Source of the DNA: Rachycentron canadum
Lineage: Eukaryota; Chordata; Actinopteri; Carangiformes; Rachycentridae
Direction: 5' to 3'
DNA: 64,000 bases
NCBI GenBank assembly: GCA_038496675.1
Contig: CM076651.1
Location: forward strand, 15,822,762 to 15,886,761
A program made the position numbers and the translations under genes. Of the stretch, positions 1 to 11,285 are shown one piece after another. Numbering within the stretch: the stretch's first letter is position 1; every line of letters begins with the position of its first letter. The notes below the pieces were generated by a model. It was not told the DNA's origin and did no database searches. It saw nothing but the letters and a program-made list of their open reading frames with translations.

Positions 1-341
1 CTTTTGATATGTTTATACTAATTTAGGGTGGCTTTTGTAAGCTGAAACCTGATGAAACACACTCATAAGCAGTGCTATGGACCAAGGAAGCAACACATTC
101 TTACTTTCTCCAGAGATAAGAATAAACTTGTGAGCTAGCAGTTCACTCTGACTACTTGAATAAATGTAATTGGGGTGATACCTGTTGTTGGTTCACCTTC
201 AAAGTGATGAGTAATATGCAATGATTGAGGCAAATGTGTATTTAACATTAATACTTTGCTGGAAATGATTTCCAAAAGTTGATATAGCACTCATGCATGA
301 CATGTTTACCTTTGCTCCTATGTCTTTATTTTATTTTTTAG

Positions 342-425
342 ATCTTTATTCCCATCCTCCATGGGCTGGCTCTCGCAGTTAAAGAATGTTCTTTTGACAG
401 TGACAACTTCAAATTCCCCCTCATG
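342..425 (+). CDS. ube4b: ube4b exon (first in window)
   Basis: Acceptor tttttag, donor ATG|gtaagg. Phase 0 at both ends, 28 codons beginning IFIPILHGLALAVKECSF. Part of the Ufd2-type helical core. Confidence 0.93.
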
Positions 426-3400
426 GTAAGGAAACGTTGTCCTGCCCTGATCCAAAATGTGGTACCGTGGAGGAGATGAGGCTGTAGTTGCAGTTACAGG
501 GGATGTACAACACAGTGGGGCTGAATGACATTTCTGGCAGCCTGATAGATGCTCCAGATACATAAAATATGTACTGTATGTGTGCAGACATCCTTGAATA
601 CACATATAATGCTGTTCCCATTGTGCTACCTCTCTTGGATAGACAGTATAATGGTGTACTTGAATATCTTACCTAGAGTTGTAGAGTTAAGTTGCAGCTC
701 ACCATTCATGCTAGTTTATATAATGACAAGGTACTATAATCTGATTAGGGAGAAATGTGAATTTGTCCAATTTAAATGAGTAATTTCTCTAAAACATTGC
801 TGTCATTTGAACACTGTAACAAATGTGTTGTGGGCTTGTAATTTTTTGTAACAAATGATAACTTGAATCATCAACCAACCTCAGACTTGTTATTTTAACT
901 GGTATCAAATTCATACTAAAACCATGTATATATTGTATTGTTGCCAAAGAAGATTAGCATCAGTTGTGTTTTTCTTTTTACAGGCATTAGCTGAACTTTG
1001 TGAAATCAAGTTTGGAAAGACTCACCCAGTGTGCAATTTGGTGAGTGTGCAGTTGATGACTAAATCTAAATGATAGTATTTGAGTGTTTATCTTTATGTG
1101 ATCAAGGCTCAAATGATTCACGCCATTTACTTCCCTAATTTTGTCACCAAAGTGGTGAATGAATTTTATTAGTTTTGCGGTTGTCTTGTGTCTTGTTGTT
1201 TGTACTTTCCTCATACAAAATTTGTCCTGCTTATTTTATTCATGACACTAAGACATCTTCCTACTCTACACATAAGGGCAAAGAGTTCAGATTTCTTTTA
1301 GTTCATATTAAGCTCACTTAGTTTTTTGTCACATCTATAGTCATGGATAAATGCACTAAAACCATAACTACAGGATAATTATGTCAAGCAACATTTTAAC
1401 ATTTGACTTCTCTTAGTGAGTTAAAATGAATGAGTAGGTCGGAACAAATTGTTCAGGTCATTTTATTCCATGTTGTTGGCTTTTACAGGTACTTAACCTA
1501 TTGGTGATGAGATGGCTAATGAAGATATTAGCACTCCTAGATCAATAAAATGTGTTAAATGTTTGTGACTTTAAAAAAAAAACAAAACAACAACCAGTGC
1601 ACGCATATTTAGTATGTGTCTCCGTCACGGCTCCTCTTTGCAGGTAACATCGCTGCCTCTATGGTGTACCAAACCACTGAGCCCTGGTTGTGGCAGAGAA
1701 ATCCAGAGACTGTCCTACCTGGGATCCTTCTTCAGCCTCTCTGTGTTTGCTGAGGATGATGTGAGTCGTCTGTCCAGTTCATCCAGTAACTGCTAACTGG
1801 CTACAATTTGGCACTATTAAATGTGCACTATTTCTTTTAAGTTCCTGCCAAAAGCTGAGTGAGGAATGTAGAGCAGACTTGATGCAATAATGCTGCAGAA
1901 ACAAAATTTGTTTGTGCGTTTTGTGTTTTTAAGGCATTATGATTTGTGCCATCGCATTTCCCTTTAGACCAAAGTGGGAGACAAATATTTCTCAGGCCCT
2001 GCCATCACCATGGAGAACACGCGAGTGGTCAGCCAATCATTGCAGCACTACCTGGAGTCAGCAAGGGTGAGTCTCCTCTGTTAATATTTACTAACTAATC
2101 ATACTTTTTATATGAGTGTAGAATATTCTGTTAAAGTTGCGTGGCATCTTTTTCAGGGTGACCTGTTTAAAGTTCTGCACAACATCCTACTAAATGGAGA
2201 GACACGCGAGTTAGCTCTTAATTACATGGCAGCTTTAGTCAACTACAATGTGAAGAAAGCCCAGATGCAGGTGAGTTGAATAAGTTATTGACTGAAACAA
2301 AAGTTGTTTAGTGTTATCAAACTTGCATGTTAAGAAAAACATTAGTGTTAAACAGATTTACTTTCATACCATGTTTTTCACATAACTTGTATTATAATGA
2401 TGAAACAAAGAAAGCTAAATGGTCAAAAACAAACTGACAAAAAACGTTAAATTGATCTTTAAATCCGGCCTTGTTCAAATTCATTATTTTTTAAATCTAA
2501 AATACTGTGTGTGCAGATTTGACTAATCAAAGAATTGCAAGAATTCTTTTTTAAATGAGTTTGAAATTACTATTATATTATTATAAATGCATTAAGAAAT
2601 TGAGTATGCAAAATTATGTGTCATCAGAATTTGTGTTGTGAAAAATTTAGGAAGTAAATTTTACCTTTTTTGTTGACATGTTTTTTGAACATTAATTTCT
2701 CTTTCCCCCAGACTGATGACAAGCTGGTGTCTACAGACGGCTTCATGCTCAACTTCTTATGGGTGTTGCAACAGCTGAGCATGAAGATCAAGCTGGAAAC
2801 CGTGGACCCTTATTACATTTTCCATCCACGCTGTCGCCTTGTTGTCAGCCTAGAGGAAACGCGTCTAAAGGCCACTATGGAGGAGCTGAAGAGCTGGCTG
2901 ACTGAACTGCGTAAGTTGACATTAACTATAATATATGGATACGTGATTGCGAGGACTCTTGGTAACATGTTTTTAAAAAATGTTTTGACTCAAAGTTTGA
3001 AGTGAATGATTGGTATTATGCGTTGGTATTTCACTAATGCACGTCAACTACATGCTTCATAAACTGCTGCCATTTTTAGAAGTCTGTTAATTGCCCGTTG
3101 AGGAGCCATTTTGCATATTTATCGGTTCTCAGTGATTCATTAACATGCTTGATTTCAGATGAATCATCCTTGTATTACTGTTTCCAAATTCATTTTGCCA
3201 CTGCTTCATTTGGCGTCTGCTACAAAACAGCAGTTACACAAGCTGTACCCTATACAATTCATGTCATACATTAAGATTAATGATTATGTTTAATAATAAT
3301 TATTATTTTAACCATTTTTATTTTGTTCCCTCGAACAGACCAAGACCCCACCAAGTTCTCAGAGCCCAAGTTCCCCACTGAGTGTTTCTTCCTGACACTG

Positions 3401-3479
3401 CACACCCACCATTTGTCCATCCTGCCTGGCTGCAGGCGCTATATTCGCAGGTTGCGAGCCATCCGCGAACTGAACAGGT

Positions 3480-3511
<32 letters not shown>

Positions 3512-6500
3512 AGGTATTCAGAACATGCCTAGTCTTTCTGGGTTAATATTGCTCTATTTGCTGTGTTAGGACTGTCGAGGAGCTGAAGAACAGTGAAAGC
3601 CAATGGAAAGATTCTCCACTGGCCAGTCGACACAGAGAGATGCTCAAACGATGCAAAACCCAGCTCAAGGTTAGTCAAACATCCCTGTAGATTCACCTGC
3701 TGTCTTTGCTTCATTCACTGATTAAGCCTTGAAAACCGAATGAAAGGGAGAAACACTCATCTCTCAGTTTACTGTAAATGAACATTACAGGAATTGTATC
3801 CAGATCTATCCTCAAATGCTGAAACATGCAGAATTTTACAACAGAGCATATTTCCAGAGATTTGATCCTTATCTTGTGTGACTTTGTCCTGTCAGAAACT
3901 GGTGCGAGCCAAAGCTTGTGCTGACGTGGGCCTTCTGGATGAGAACCTGCTCCGCCGATGTCTGCAGTTCTACAGCACAGTCATTCAGCTCATTCTCCGC
4001 ATAGTGGACCCTGCTTACCCAAAGTGAGTTTTCTTGCCACCGAAAGACCAACTTTAAATTTGTTGTGATACTGATGTAAAAGGAACAGATATACCAACAC
4101 CCAAAGGGATTTTTTTTTGGTCTTTGCTGACTGTCATTCTGTCTTTCAATTCAGAATTAAATCAGTTTTTAACTGTCATGCTTATTTTTTCATCCTTAAT
4201 GCAGCATCACTCTGCCACTGAATCCTGAGATCCCCAAAAGCTTTGCTGCTCTCCCCGAGTTCTACATTGAAGATGTGGCAGAGTTTCTGCTTTTTGTTGT
4301 GCAGTGAGTTCAGTCTCAGCCTTGTCTAACGATGAAGTGTAATTGAATATATAAAATGTACAAAACAAAGTGATGCATCACGAGTTGTGGATTGACGAAT
4401 CAATTACAAAAATCAGTGTCTGCATCCATACATAAGCCAAAGCCTGGAGTAATTATTTGGCCGTTCCTCTCTCCTGCCTGTTTAATCCCTTCCTCCACCT
4501 GTTCTTCCTCCTTTGCTTCAGGTATTCTCCCCAGGTTTTATATGAGCCATGTGTCCAGGACATTGTCACCTTCTTGGTGGTGTTCATCTGCAGCCAGAAC
4601 TACATCAGGAACCCCTACCTTATCGCCAAGTTGGTGGAGGTGCTGTTTGTCACCAACCCTGCTGTACAGCCTCGTACTCAGCGATTTTCTGAAATGATGG
4701 AGAACCACCCATTGTCTGTCAAACAGCTGGTCCCTGCGCTCATGAAGTTCTATACTGGTGAGTACACGTAGTTTTAAGTGGTTGTAGTGTAGCTCTTCAA
4801 GAAAGCCCCTTACAGAGCTCATCTTTATGTATTTTATTTCTTGACTGTCCCCTCTGGTCAGATGTTGAGCATACTGGCGCCACCAGCGAGTTCTATGATA
4901 AGTTCACTATACGGTACCATATCAGCACTATCTTCAAGAGCCTCTGGCAGAACATTGCCCACCATGGCACCTTTATGGAGGAGTTTAAGTGAGTGTCCTT
5001 TTGATTAACTGTTTTGGTAAAGCAAAAATGACACAATTTATTTTTGGGCAAGTGTTTCATTTGGATGAATTTGAACCTGAATGTTTCTTTCATGTTATTT
5101 TGTTCTTATTTCTTTCTAGCTCTGGCAAGCAGTTTGTGCGCTACATCAACATGCTGATTAACGACACAACCTTCTTGTTAGATGAGAGCCTTGAGTCCCT
5201 GAAGCGTATCCACGAAGTTCAGGAAGAGATGAAGAATAAGGAGCAGTGGGAGCAGCTACCTAGGGTTAGTGATCAGCCTTAAAAGGTCTTGGATTTATGT
5301 AACAGGTGTTTCTTTTTTTTTTTCAGACCAAAGGAGTATTCTGTTATTTTTATCAGTAAAGGAAAAGAAAGCTAACACAATGTGCAAAAAATGATAATAT
5401 TGCAATTATTTTGGCAAATATTGCAACATGAGTCGCAATTTAAGTTGAAATGGTAATTTTCCCATTTTATTTTTACAAAAAAAATATATATATAAAAATG
5501 ATGATGGGATTTTTGTTGGGGTGTGGACCAAACATGTTCCCTTACATATGGACAATCAGGTTTATAGCCTGGAGAATCTCTGTAGAAATGCGTGTGCAAA
5601 AATCGATTCACATGAGAATCATGATTCTATCTGAATGGAGGTTTTCAATGTTGTTTCATTTGCTTCACTCAAATAAGAAAATTAACTAATTCAACACACA
5701 AGCTATTTGTGTTCATTTACCTGCTGCGTAACACCACGCCAACCACCAATTACTGCATTCAGGGTATTGTCTCACGTCACTGTGCTGGATGTTTGTGATT
5801 TTGCGTTATATTCTCAACATGAAACTCTTCATAAGGTCAGGCTAACGTTTTATAGCATCTGATTGTAGTTGACTGCTGTAAACTTGCTTTTGAAAGGACC
5901 CGCAACTCAAGCAGAATATGCATTAAGCCGTGGCTACCCCACGACTGACAGGCTGTGATAGAAACGGCGACCTGTCTGACAATCAGGATAGAGTACAGTT
6001 TCTACCGGTTTCATAAAGAACAAGATGGCCAAATTACAAACTTGAGGCTTCAAAACGGCAGCTCACAAACCCATGGGTGAGGTCGCAAGGGTTGCCGCTC
6101 GGATGTGAATCTAGTGGACATTTAAAGAAATTGTGTTGTCAAAGTGTTTCCCTGCCAACTTTCAGGAGCAGCAGCAGAGCCGCCAGTCCCAGCTGACTCA
6201 GGATGAGCGAGTGTCTCGCTCCTATCTGGCTCTGGCTACAGAGACGGTTGAAATGTTCCACATCCTCACCAAGCAGGTCCAGAAGCCTTTCCTCAGGCCT
6301 GTGAGTGTCGTTGCCCCCACTGAACATTGTGTAAAATGGTCGCGCTTGCACTTGATAAATTCTAGGCTCTATTACGAGAAATGTATTATTAATGCTAAAA
6401 ACGTTGATGAAAAGGCAACATTAACTGTCTGGAGTGGACAGACAAGCTAAACTGTGACTGCTTCTTCACACAGGAACTGGGACCCCGTTTAGCTGCCATG

Positions 6501-9144
6501 TTGAACTTTAACCTCCAGCAGCTCTGTGGACCGAAGTGTCGGGACCTGAAGGTGGAGAACCCCGAGAAGTATGGATTTGAGCCGAAGAAGCTCTTGGACC
6601 AGCTGACTGACATCTACCTGCAACTAGACTGTGCCCGCTTTGCTAAAGCAATCGCAGATGACCAGGTTGGTGCTAATGGAGATAAAGTGTATACTTTATA
6701 ACAAATACAGCATTTAGAGTACTTGGGAGATTGTTGTGATGAATACTGGTCATGAGATGAGGCTGCAGGCAATCTAGGTCATCACGGTTGCAGTCGTATT
6801 GCCTTTAAAACATCTGTATGAAAGAACTATTGTACTGAACATAAGTGTTTCACTCACTTTTCAGCTTGAAGCAGTGAGGTACCAAATACTGTTGACTAGT
6901 TTGTTTTTAATGTGTTAAATGAACAGTTTGCTACCTTCACATGATGTCTTTATGCGGTACTGTATCTATTTGATGGAGCCAGGTCAGTTCAGTTTTCTCA
7001 AATCAGAAATGAACCTTAAGAGGGGATGGTAGATTGCACAGTTATGAATGAAGTGACTTTGCTTAACAATACTTGTTAGTCTTTCATTTAAATTACTTAA
7101 TATAAGAGGAAAAATTTTCCCCCCGATCTGTGTTAATGTTACTGGTCTTAAGTACCACAGATGAGGGGAAACATGAAAAAGGCATAAAAATGTGCGCATA
7201 TGTTTAACATACAGTTAAAGTGCTCATATAATCTCAAAGATGCTTTTCTTTTGCAGCCCCCGAATTAGTTTATATCTGTTTTTTGTTCCCATGCAGCGGT
7301 CGTACAGCCGTGAGCTCTTCGAAGAGGTGATATCAAAGATGAGGAAGGCTGGAATTAAGTCCTCCATCGCCATTGAGAAATTCAAGCTGCTGTCGGAGAA
7401 GGTGGAAGAAATAGTCGCCAAGAACTCCCAGTCTGAAATGGACTACAGTGATGCACCTGATGAGTTCAAAGGTGTGCATGTCTGTTTTGTCCAGAGTATA
7501 TTTAAGCATTCAATCCGATTGCACTTATTATTGGAAGATCCATAAGGTTGACTATTGTACATATTCACATATCTAATTTTTCTGATCAGTCCCCAGTATT
7601 TCAGAGTTCCAAACTGATTTAGAAAATTAGTTTGATCATCTCTGAGTTGTAGAAAGACTTTTTAAATCTTTGTCTTGCTGAGATTCACAATTTCTCATGA
7701 GGAATTGGGTGAATATACGCATTGAAAGAACTGAGAGTCCCTATCTGCCTTATTGCTCTGTTTACAGCTGTTTTTACTCTTTTTCATACACATCTAGCAA
7801 GTCAATGAATCTTTGACCCCAAGTAGATAAAGTCACTTGCTTAGGAATCTGATGTGAACTCAGGTCAGTCAGTGCAGATGGACAGGATCTTTAAGAGCCT
7901 CTGTTGCTGTTAAATTCCAGACATTTGCAGAGGATTTTGTGGCTCATAGGGGTCATATAGACAGCTTAGAGCAGGGCTATCATATAACAACAGACTTAAT
8001 ATAATCTAGTAAGAGAACGTGGCCCACATACCTCCTTTGATTCCCACATATGCCAGCCAACCCACCACAGTTGATAAAAGTGTGCCATACAAGAGGCTTG
8101 AGTATCAACTTTCTATGTGGTTAAAATCTCCCATGCCAGGTTTTATTTTTGTAACCTACAAGTCCTACTGTAACAACCTTGTGACATTTAAATACAGGGC
8201 ACACTTTATTGAATGCTCTTTATTGGATATTTATTGGATATTTTCTTAACTGCTGTTTTGATAGGTGCAATAAAATCGCTGTTATATAAACCATATTTTG
8301 GGGTTGTATATGTTACTGACATGCACAACCCCAACAGCTGTGTGTTTGATGAAGACGTGCCTTACATATCACTCATGGAATTTCATTGTTCATTTTAATT
8401 TATTCTGTTTTGCTTGTTTGTTTTTTGTTGTATTTATTAACTCTTATTTTAGAGACAGTTGTGAGCACAAGAGAATTGATTTGCTAGAAGAATGACTCTT
8501 TTCAGATCTATGCACAACACTTGAATACTAACACTTCTCTAAACACAAAGAGCACCCTGGTGCGCAGGGTATGATGTTTTTCATCATTAAAGAAAGAAAG
8601 AAAAGAAGAAAATGGGACGTGATGACAATAGCATTCACTGTAAAGAAAGATGCCAGTTCTGGATGAGTATGAGGGGAAAAAAAGTAGTTGGTTCCTGTTT
8701 TGGGGCGAGTTTGTATATTAATCATATGTAAAATGTACATCTAACTGTATTATAACAGACCCTCTGATGGACACACTAATGACTGACCCTGTGATGCTGC
8801 CTTCGGGGAAGATCATGGACCGATCCATCATCCTACGCCACCTTCTCAACTCCCCCACTGATCCCTTCAACAGGCAGCCACTCACAGAGAGCATGCTGGA
8901 GTCAGGTAACCTCACAACAATGGCTTCTCCCCAGTAATTACATGTAAAAAATGGTTCTGCTCTGCTCAAGGTAGGCAAGAGCAAATGCCAAAGTCTGTTA
9001 TATATTTATTTATTTTTATGAGAAAACATGCTTATGAACATCATTTTCTCAACCTCACAGTTTGTTGTTAATTCTACAGTCCCTGAGCTGAAGGAGAGGA
9101 TCCATGCCTGGATGAGAGAGAAACAGGGCGGACGGTCTATCTAA
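342..9144 (+). CDS. ube4b: ube4b, ubiquitin conjugation factor E4 B (C-terminal 785 residues, 18 exons, 5' part outside window)
   Basis: UBE4B is the vertebrate homologue of yeast Ufd2. It extends ubiquitin chains on already ubiquitinated substrates (E4 activity), works with an E2 and p97/VCP-type partners, and acts in cytosol and nucleus. The 18 exons sum to 2,358 nt, giving 785 codons plus TAA with every junction in phase. Most of the sequence is the helical Ufd2 core, for example RRYIRRLRAIRELN, NPAVQPRTQRF and KSLWQNIAHHGTFMEEF. The last two exons give the U-box, DPLMDTLMTDPVMLPSGKIM followed by DRSIILRHLLNSPTDPFNRQ, the E2-binding fold that lacks zinc ligands. The human protein is about 1,300 residues, so the N-terminal third is upstream of base 342. 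The end, MREKQGGRSI, differs from the human terminus as I remember it; the rest is very close. The + strand order ube4b-kif1b matches human 1p36. Confidence 0.97.
984..1040 (+). CDS. ube4b: ube4b exon
   Basis: Acceptor ttttacag, donor TTG|gtgagt; 19 codons, ALAELCEIKFGKTHPVCNL. Phase 0 at both ends. Confidence 0.94.
1644..1760 (+). CDS. ube4b: ube4b exon
   Basis: Acceptor ctttgcag, donor GAT|gtgagt; 39 codons containing LSPGCGREIQRLSYLGSFF and ending SVFAEDD. Phase 0 at both ends. Confidence 0.95.
1968..2066 (+). CDS. ube4b: ube4b exon
   Basis: Acceptor ccctttag, donor AGG|gtgagt; 33 codons with KYFSGPAITMENTRVVSQSL. Phase 0 at both ends. Confidence 0.95.
2157..2270 (+). CDS. ube4b: ube4b exon
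   Basis: Acceptor tttttcag, donor CAG|gtgagt; 38 codons with ILLNGETRELALNYMAALVN. Phase 0 at both ends. Confidence 0.95.
2712..2910 (+). CDS. ube4b: ube4b exon
   Basis: Acceptor tcccccag, donor CTGC|gtaagt; 66 codons plus one base. Contains TDDKLVSTDGFMLNFLWVLQ and ETVDPYYIFHPRCR. The stretch VVSLEETRLKATMEELKSWL is less conserved with human than its neighbours. Confidence 0.96.
3339..3477 (+). CDS. ube4b: ube4b exon
   Basis: Acceptor cgaacag, donor AACAG|gtacac. Contains FPTECFFLTLHTHHLSILPG and RRYIRRLRAIRELN. The donor runs straight into a CA dinucleotide repeat (3480-3506), so the splice donor's downstream bases are part of a microsatellite. Confidence 0.96.
3480..3506. repeat. (CA)n microsatellite at a ube4b splice donor
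   Basis: About 13 CA units starting three bases after the exon end at 3477. Confidence 0.9.
3570..3669 (+). CDS. ube4b: ube4b exon
   Basis: Acceptor gtgttag, donor AAG|gttagt. Completes the split arginine codon, then TVEELKNSESQWKDSPLASR and HREMLKRCKTQLK. Confidence 0.95.
3896..4023 (+). CDS. ube4b: ube4b exon
   Basis: Acceptor ctgtcag, donor CCAAA|gtgagt. KLVRAKACADVGLLDENLL, then RRCLQFYSTVIQLILRIVDP. Confidence 0.95.
4205..4303 (+). CDS. ube4b: ube4b exon
   Basis: Acceptor atgcag, donor GTGCA|gtgagt. ITLPLNPEIPKSFAALPEF followed by YIEDVAEFLLFVV. Confidence 0.95.
4522..4757 (+). CDS. ube4b: ube4b exon
   Basis: Acceptor gcttcag, donor ACTG|gtgagt. The longest ube4b exon in the window (236 nt). 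Contains YEPCVQDIVTFLVVFICSQN, YIRNPYLIAKLVEVLF and TNPAVQPRTQRF. Confidence 0.96.
4862..4988 (+). CDS. ube4b: ube4b exon
   Basis: Acceptor ctggtcag, donor TTTAA|gtgagt. VEHTGATSEFYDKFTIRYHI, then STIFKSLWQNIAHHGTFMEE. Very close to human. Confidence 0.96.
5120..5264 (+). CDS. ube4b: ube4b exon
   Basis: Acceptor ctttctag, donor AGG|gttagt. SGKQFVRYINMLINDTTFLL, then DESLESLKRIHEVQEEMKNK. Confidence 0.96.
5265..6165 (+). other. ube4b intron with repeat-like sequence
   Basis: No exon recognised. The first 300 bases are AT-rich; 5570-5650 has phrases such as 'gcaaaaatcgattcacatga' that look repetitive. A more convincing repeat fragment follows at 5940-6115. Confidence 0.5.
5940..6115. mobile_element. 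Interspersed repeat remnant (teleost type)
   Basis: 'acttgaggcttcaaaacggc', 'agctcacaaacccatgggtg' and 'gtgatagaaacggcgacctg' are phrases I associate with a repeat widespread in percomorph fish. Ends and class not determined. Confidence 0.45.
6166..6300 (+). CDS. ube4b: ube4b exon
   Basis: Acceptor actttcag, donor CCT|gtgagt; 45 codons, phase 0 at both ends. Starts with a short glutamine run (EQQQSRQSQLTQ), then DERVSRSYLALATETVEMFH. Confidence 0.95.
6474..6665 (+). CDS. ube4b: ube4b exon
   Basis: Acceptor cacacag, donor CAG|gttggt (a weaker donor form, seen again in kif1b at 52056). 64 codons including MLNFNLQQLCGPKCRDLKVE and LTDIYLQLDCARFAKAIADD. Confidence 0.95.
6666..8758 (+). other. 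ube4b introns around the exon at 7297
   Basis: The introns 6666-7296 and 7472-8758 hold no recognised exon or repeat. The second is the longest ube4b intron here and precedes the U-box exon. Confidence 0.6.
7297..7471 (+). CDS. ube4b: ube4b exon
   Basis: Acceptor catgcag, donor AAAG|gtgtgc. RSYSRELFEEVISKMRKAGI and IEKFKLLSEKVEEIVAKN, ending just before the U-box with DYSDAPDEFK. Confidence 0.95.
8759..8905 (+). CDS. ube4b: ube4b exon, U-box core
   Basis: Acceptor ataacag, donor TCAG|gtaacc. Encodes most of the U-box: DPLMDTLMTDPVMLPSGKIM, then DRSIILRHLLNSPTDPFNRQ and PLTESMLE. The U-box recruits the E2 through the loops around the conserved proline and leucine positions. Confidence 0.97.
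9080..9144 (+). CDS. ube4b: ube4b last coding exon with stop
   Basis: Acceptor ttctacag. VPELKERIHAWMREKQGGRSI, then TAA at 9142-9144. Closes the U-box C-terminal helix. The final five residues are not those I recall in human UBE4B. Confidence 0.95.
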
Positions 9145-9390
9145 GGACCACGTCACCAACATCCGGTCTGCTAACCATCATTAAGGGATCTGTCCAAATC
9201 GCCTGAATTCAGTGTCACTACTACCAATGACAACAAAAAAAACATTTTAAGTGGAAAAAAAGGAGACCTGATTTGATTTGGTTTTTTGTTTTTTTGTTTT
9301 TTTTTTAAATTCATATTTACCCCCTTTTTGTCTCAAACCATTATCATGGTTCTAAAAAGAAAACATAATAAAGTTAAGACTTTTAAGTTT
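9145..9390 (+). other. ube4b: ube4b proximal 3' UTR
   Basis: Non-coding sequence after the stop, with A- and T-rich runs. The first canonical polyadenylation hexamer AATAAA is at 9367-9372, which would give a short 3' UTR of about 240 bases. Confidence 0.7.
9367..9372 (+). terminator. ube4b: Polyadenylation signal AATAAA, proximal (ube4b)
   Basis: Canonical AATAAA about 220 bases after the stop, followed by GT/T-rich sequence (tttaagttttttctc, gagtttgtgtat), as expected for a cleavage element. Confidence 0.65.
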
Positions 9391-10690
9391 TTTCTCATGA
9401 GTTTGTGTATATATATATCAAAATATATACATATATTTAACAAGAGTTAGTTAATGCATTATAATGCTGCAAGAATAAGTTTTCATCAACAGGTTTACCA
9501 GCGAGATGCAAACACTCACTTCACTGATCATCTTCCTTTACTGTTCTCATTTTGTTTTGTAATACTGTGTCTGTTGGCCTCATTGAAGACAATTATTTGA
9601 GGCAGGTAGGAGGGCGATACATTTCAGAGAGTCTGGATGGGTTCTGATAAAATTGCTAGCCCTGGGTTTTCATTACAAAGACTGTGACAACGATGAACTT
9701 GAGTCCACATAATGTAATACATGCACAGTTTGTGCTTGTAGACAAAGCTCAGAACTGGGAATAATCATTAGGGATGTAGCGTAACGTAAATTAATCCTAA
9801 AGTAGGCTTCCTTTTGAGTACAGTAGGAAGATAAGCAGTGGTTTACCAAAATACAGTATGAACAGTTGTTCCTTTTAGTCACATTCTCCCTGCTCACTTT
9901 GATAAATTGAATTTTCTTTTTGTGTGTGCATGGCCTCAAAGTCCAGAACCTCCTAAGCGCCTCATGGACAATTAACCTTCTTTTAGGCGAAGTGAAAGGA
10001 CCATGAGAGAATGTAGCATGACCACCAGAAACACCATCGTAGGAGCACACCATTAAAAGTTTGTTCGTCAGAGCCACTGACATCTCACCTCAAGGTGGTC
10101 TCTTTCAAATGGCACTGTACCTAACTTGACCTTGCTGACCTTAACTGTACAGGAAATGATTTCCTTTAACCACATACCTGTTTTGGAAGCTAGGATTTTG
10201 AACTGAAATAAATGATGATGCACATTATTTCACAACTCGTCACTGTTTTTTCCTTAGTGGTTTTCTTTGGCCCCTTAAGTCAAACATGGCTTAAATCAAA
10301 ATGTCAGGTCAGGTCTAAAACCTAATCGCTAATAGATATTGATGTGTAAACATGAAGCAGGTGATTTTAATAAAAACAACAAAATGAATTGCAATTCCAG
10401 ACAACACAGTCTTGTTTTTCAGACTGGTTTCCCAAATGCATAAAGCTTAGTCATTCTTGTACTGTAACTGTTATAAACTAATGGATTGACTTTGGCAGCT
10501 GTCCCAGTTTAACTGGCAGGATTTAAAATCATTGTATAGTAAAGGTTAAACCTGGGCAGTTTATTCTGAAAAACCAAAAATGACCTCTTAGTCATTCTTG
10601 AAGTTGTTCACATTTGTTGCACACCATGAAAAGCCTAAGTTCAGAAACGACATAGTGCATTAACTAAATGAAATTAAATTGTGTCAAGCG
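9391..10690. other. Distal ube4b 3' UTR / intergenic spacer
   Basis: No splice-compatible coding stretch seen on either strand. Contains the distal poly(A) signals, and AT-rich sequence up to the CpG-rich promoter that begins near 10.7 kb. Confidence 0.6.
10207..10212 (+). terminator. ube4b: Polyadenylation signal AATAAA, distal (ube4b, possible)
   Basis: Second AATAAA about 1.06 kb after the stop, followed by a T-rich stretch (gtcactgttttttccttagtgg). A third copy lies at 10369-10374. Use of these would give a longer 3' UTR. Which sites are used cannot be decided from sequence. Confidence 0.45.
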
Positions 10691-10694
10691 GGAA

Positions 10695-11285
10695 AATGGC
10701 ACTGTGAGGTGGCGTGCGCCGCTTCTCGCTAGACGGCGCTCTTTGCGGTGACCCTGGGTGTTGCGGTGACAGCGGTGCGGGGAGCGGTGGGTAGAAATCC
10801 TGCAGTGTGGCGTCACGATCGTACAAAAAAAAAAAAAAAAAGAAGAGCGAGAGGTCCCGCCCACTCCAGCTTCCTTCCGATTTCGTGGATTTTCATTGGC
10901 TCCGCGACGCATTAGTCACCGACATCTCTCCGCTCATTGGCCCGTGGGTCTGCCAGTCAGCGCGGCCCCGAGAAGGAGTTGACGTAATCTCTTCGGTAAA
11001 TCAAGGCTATCTATCAATTCTTCTTTTCGCTTGTGTGCAGATAGACGTCCGCCTTTTATCTCAACGGGGGAAATAAGCTCGTCAGAAACCCACCGGTTGC
11101 AATCGCAGCTCCATCCGGCGGAGGATACCGCTATAATGGCTGTTTTTCACGAAAGTGGACTTTGTAACAGTTTTCGTGCTCGCAGATTCTGATAGAAACA
11201 ACACACTTTGACGCCCGCTAGCTAAGCGTTAGTTCTCACCACTGCCCGGTGGCTTCTGGTGTTGTCCTGGTGAGAGTCTCCAAAC
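10695..11285 (+). promoter_or_regulatory. kif1b: kif1b CpG-rich promoter and untranslated first exon
   Basis: CpG dinucleotides become frequent here in otherwise CpG-poor DNA (ggcgtgcgccgcttctcgct, tccgcgacgc, gcgcggcccc). Two inverted CCAAT boxes (ATTGG at 10895-10899 and 10936-10940) lie 41 bases apart, an arrangement typical of NF-Y promoters. A CRE-like TGACGTAA follows at 10980-10987. No TATA box is evident. A strong donor (AAAC|gtgagt) at 11286 would end a non-coding exon 1 that splices to the acceptor at 12487; an alternative donor lies at 11270. The transcription start probably lies between about 11.0 and 11.2 kb, but is not determined here. Confidence 0.7.
10825..10841 (+). repeat. 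Poly(A) run of 17 inside the promoter
   Basis: Uninterrupted A tract between CpG-rich blocks, about 55 bases upstream of the first inverted CCAAT box. It may exclude nucleosomes, or may simply be a slippage-prone homopolymer. Confidence 0.8.

Larger units (their letters stand above)
426..3338 (+). other. Short ube4b introns in the first 3.3 kb
   Basis: The introns at 426-983, 1041-1643, 2271-2711 and 2911-3338 are AT-rich and show nothing beyond splice sites. Bases 1-341 are also intron. Confidence 0.7.

Noticed and set aside
9673..10083. 136-residue open frame on the minus strand after ube4b
   Set aside because: Lies in the 3' UTR/intergenic region. No domain, no splice context, and low-information composition.
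10807..11076. 89-residue open frame over the kif1b promoter
   Set aside because: It begins with a poly-lysine from the A run and covers CCAAT boxes and CpG-rich DNA; this is promoter and 5' UTR.
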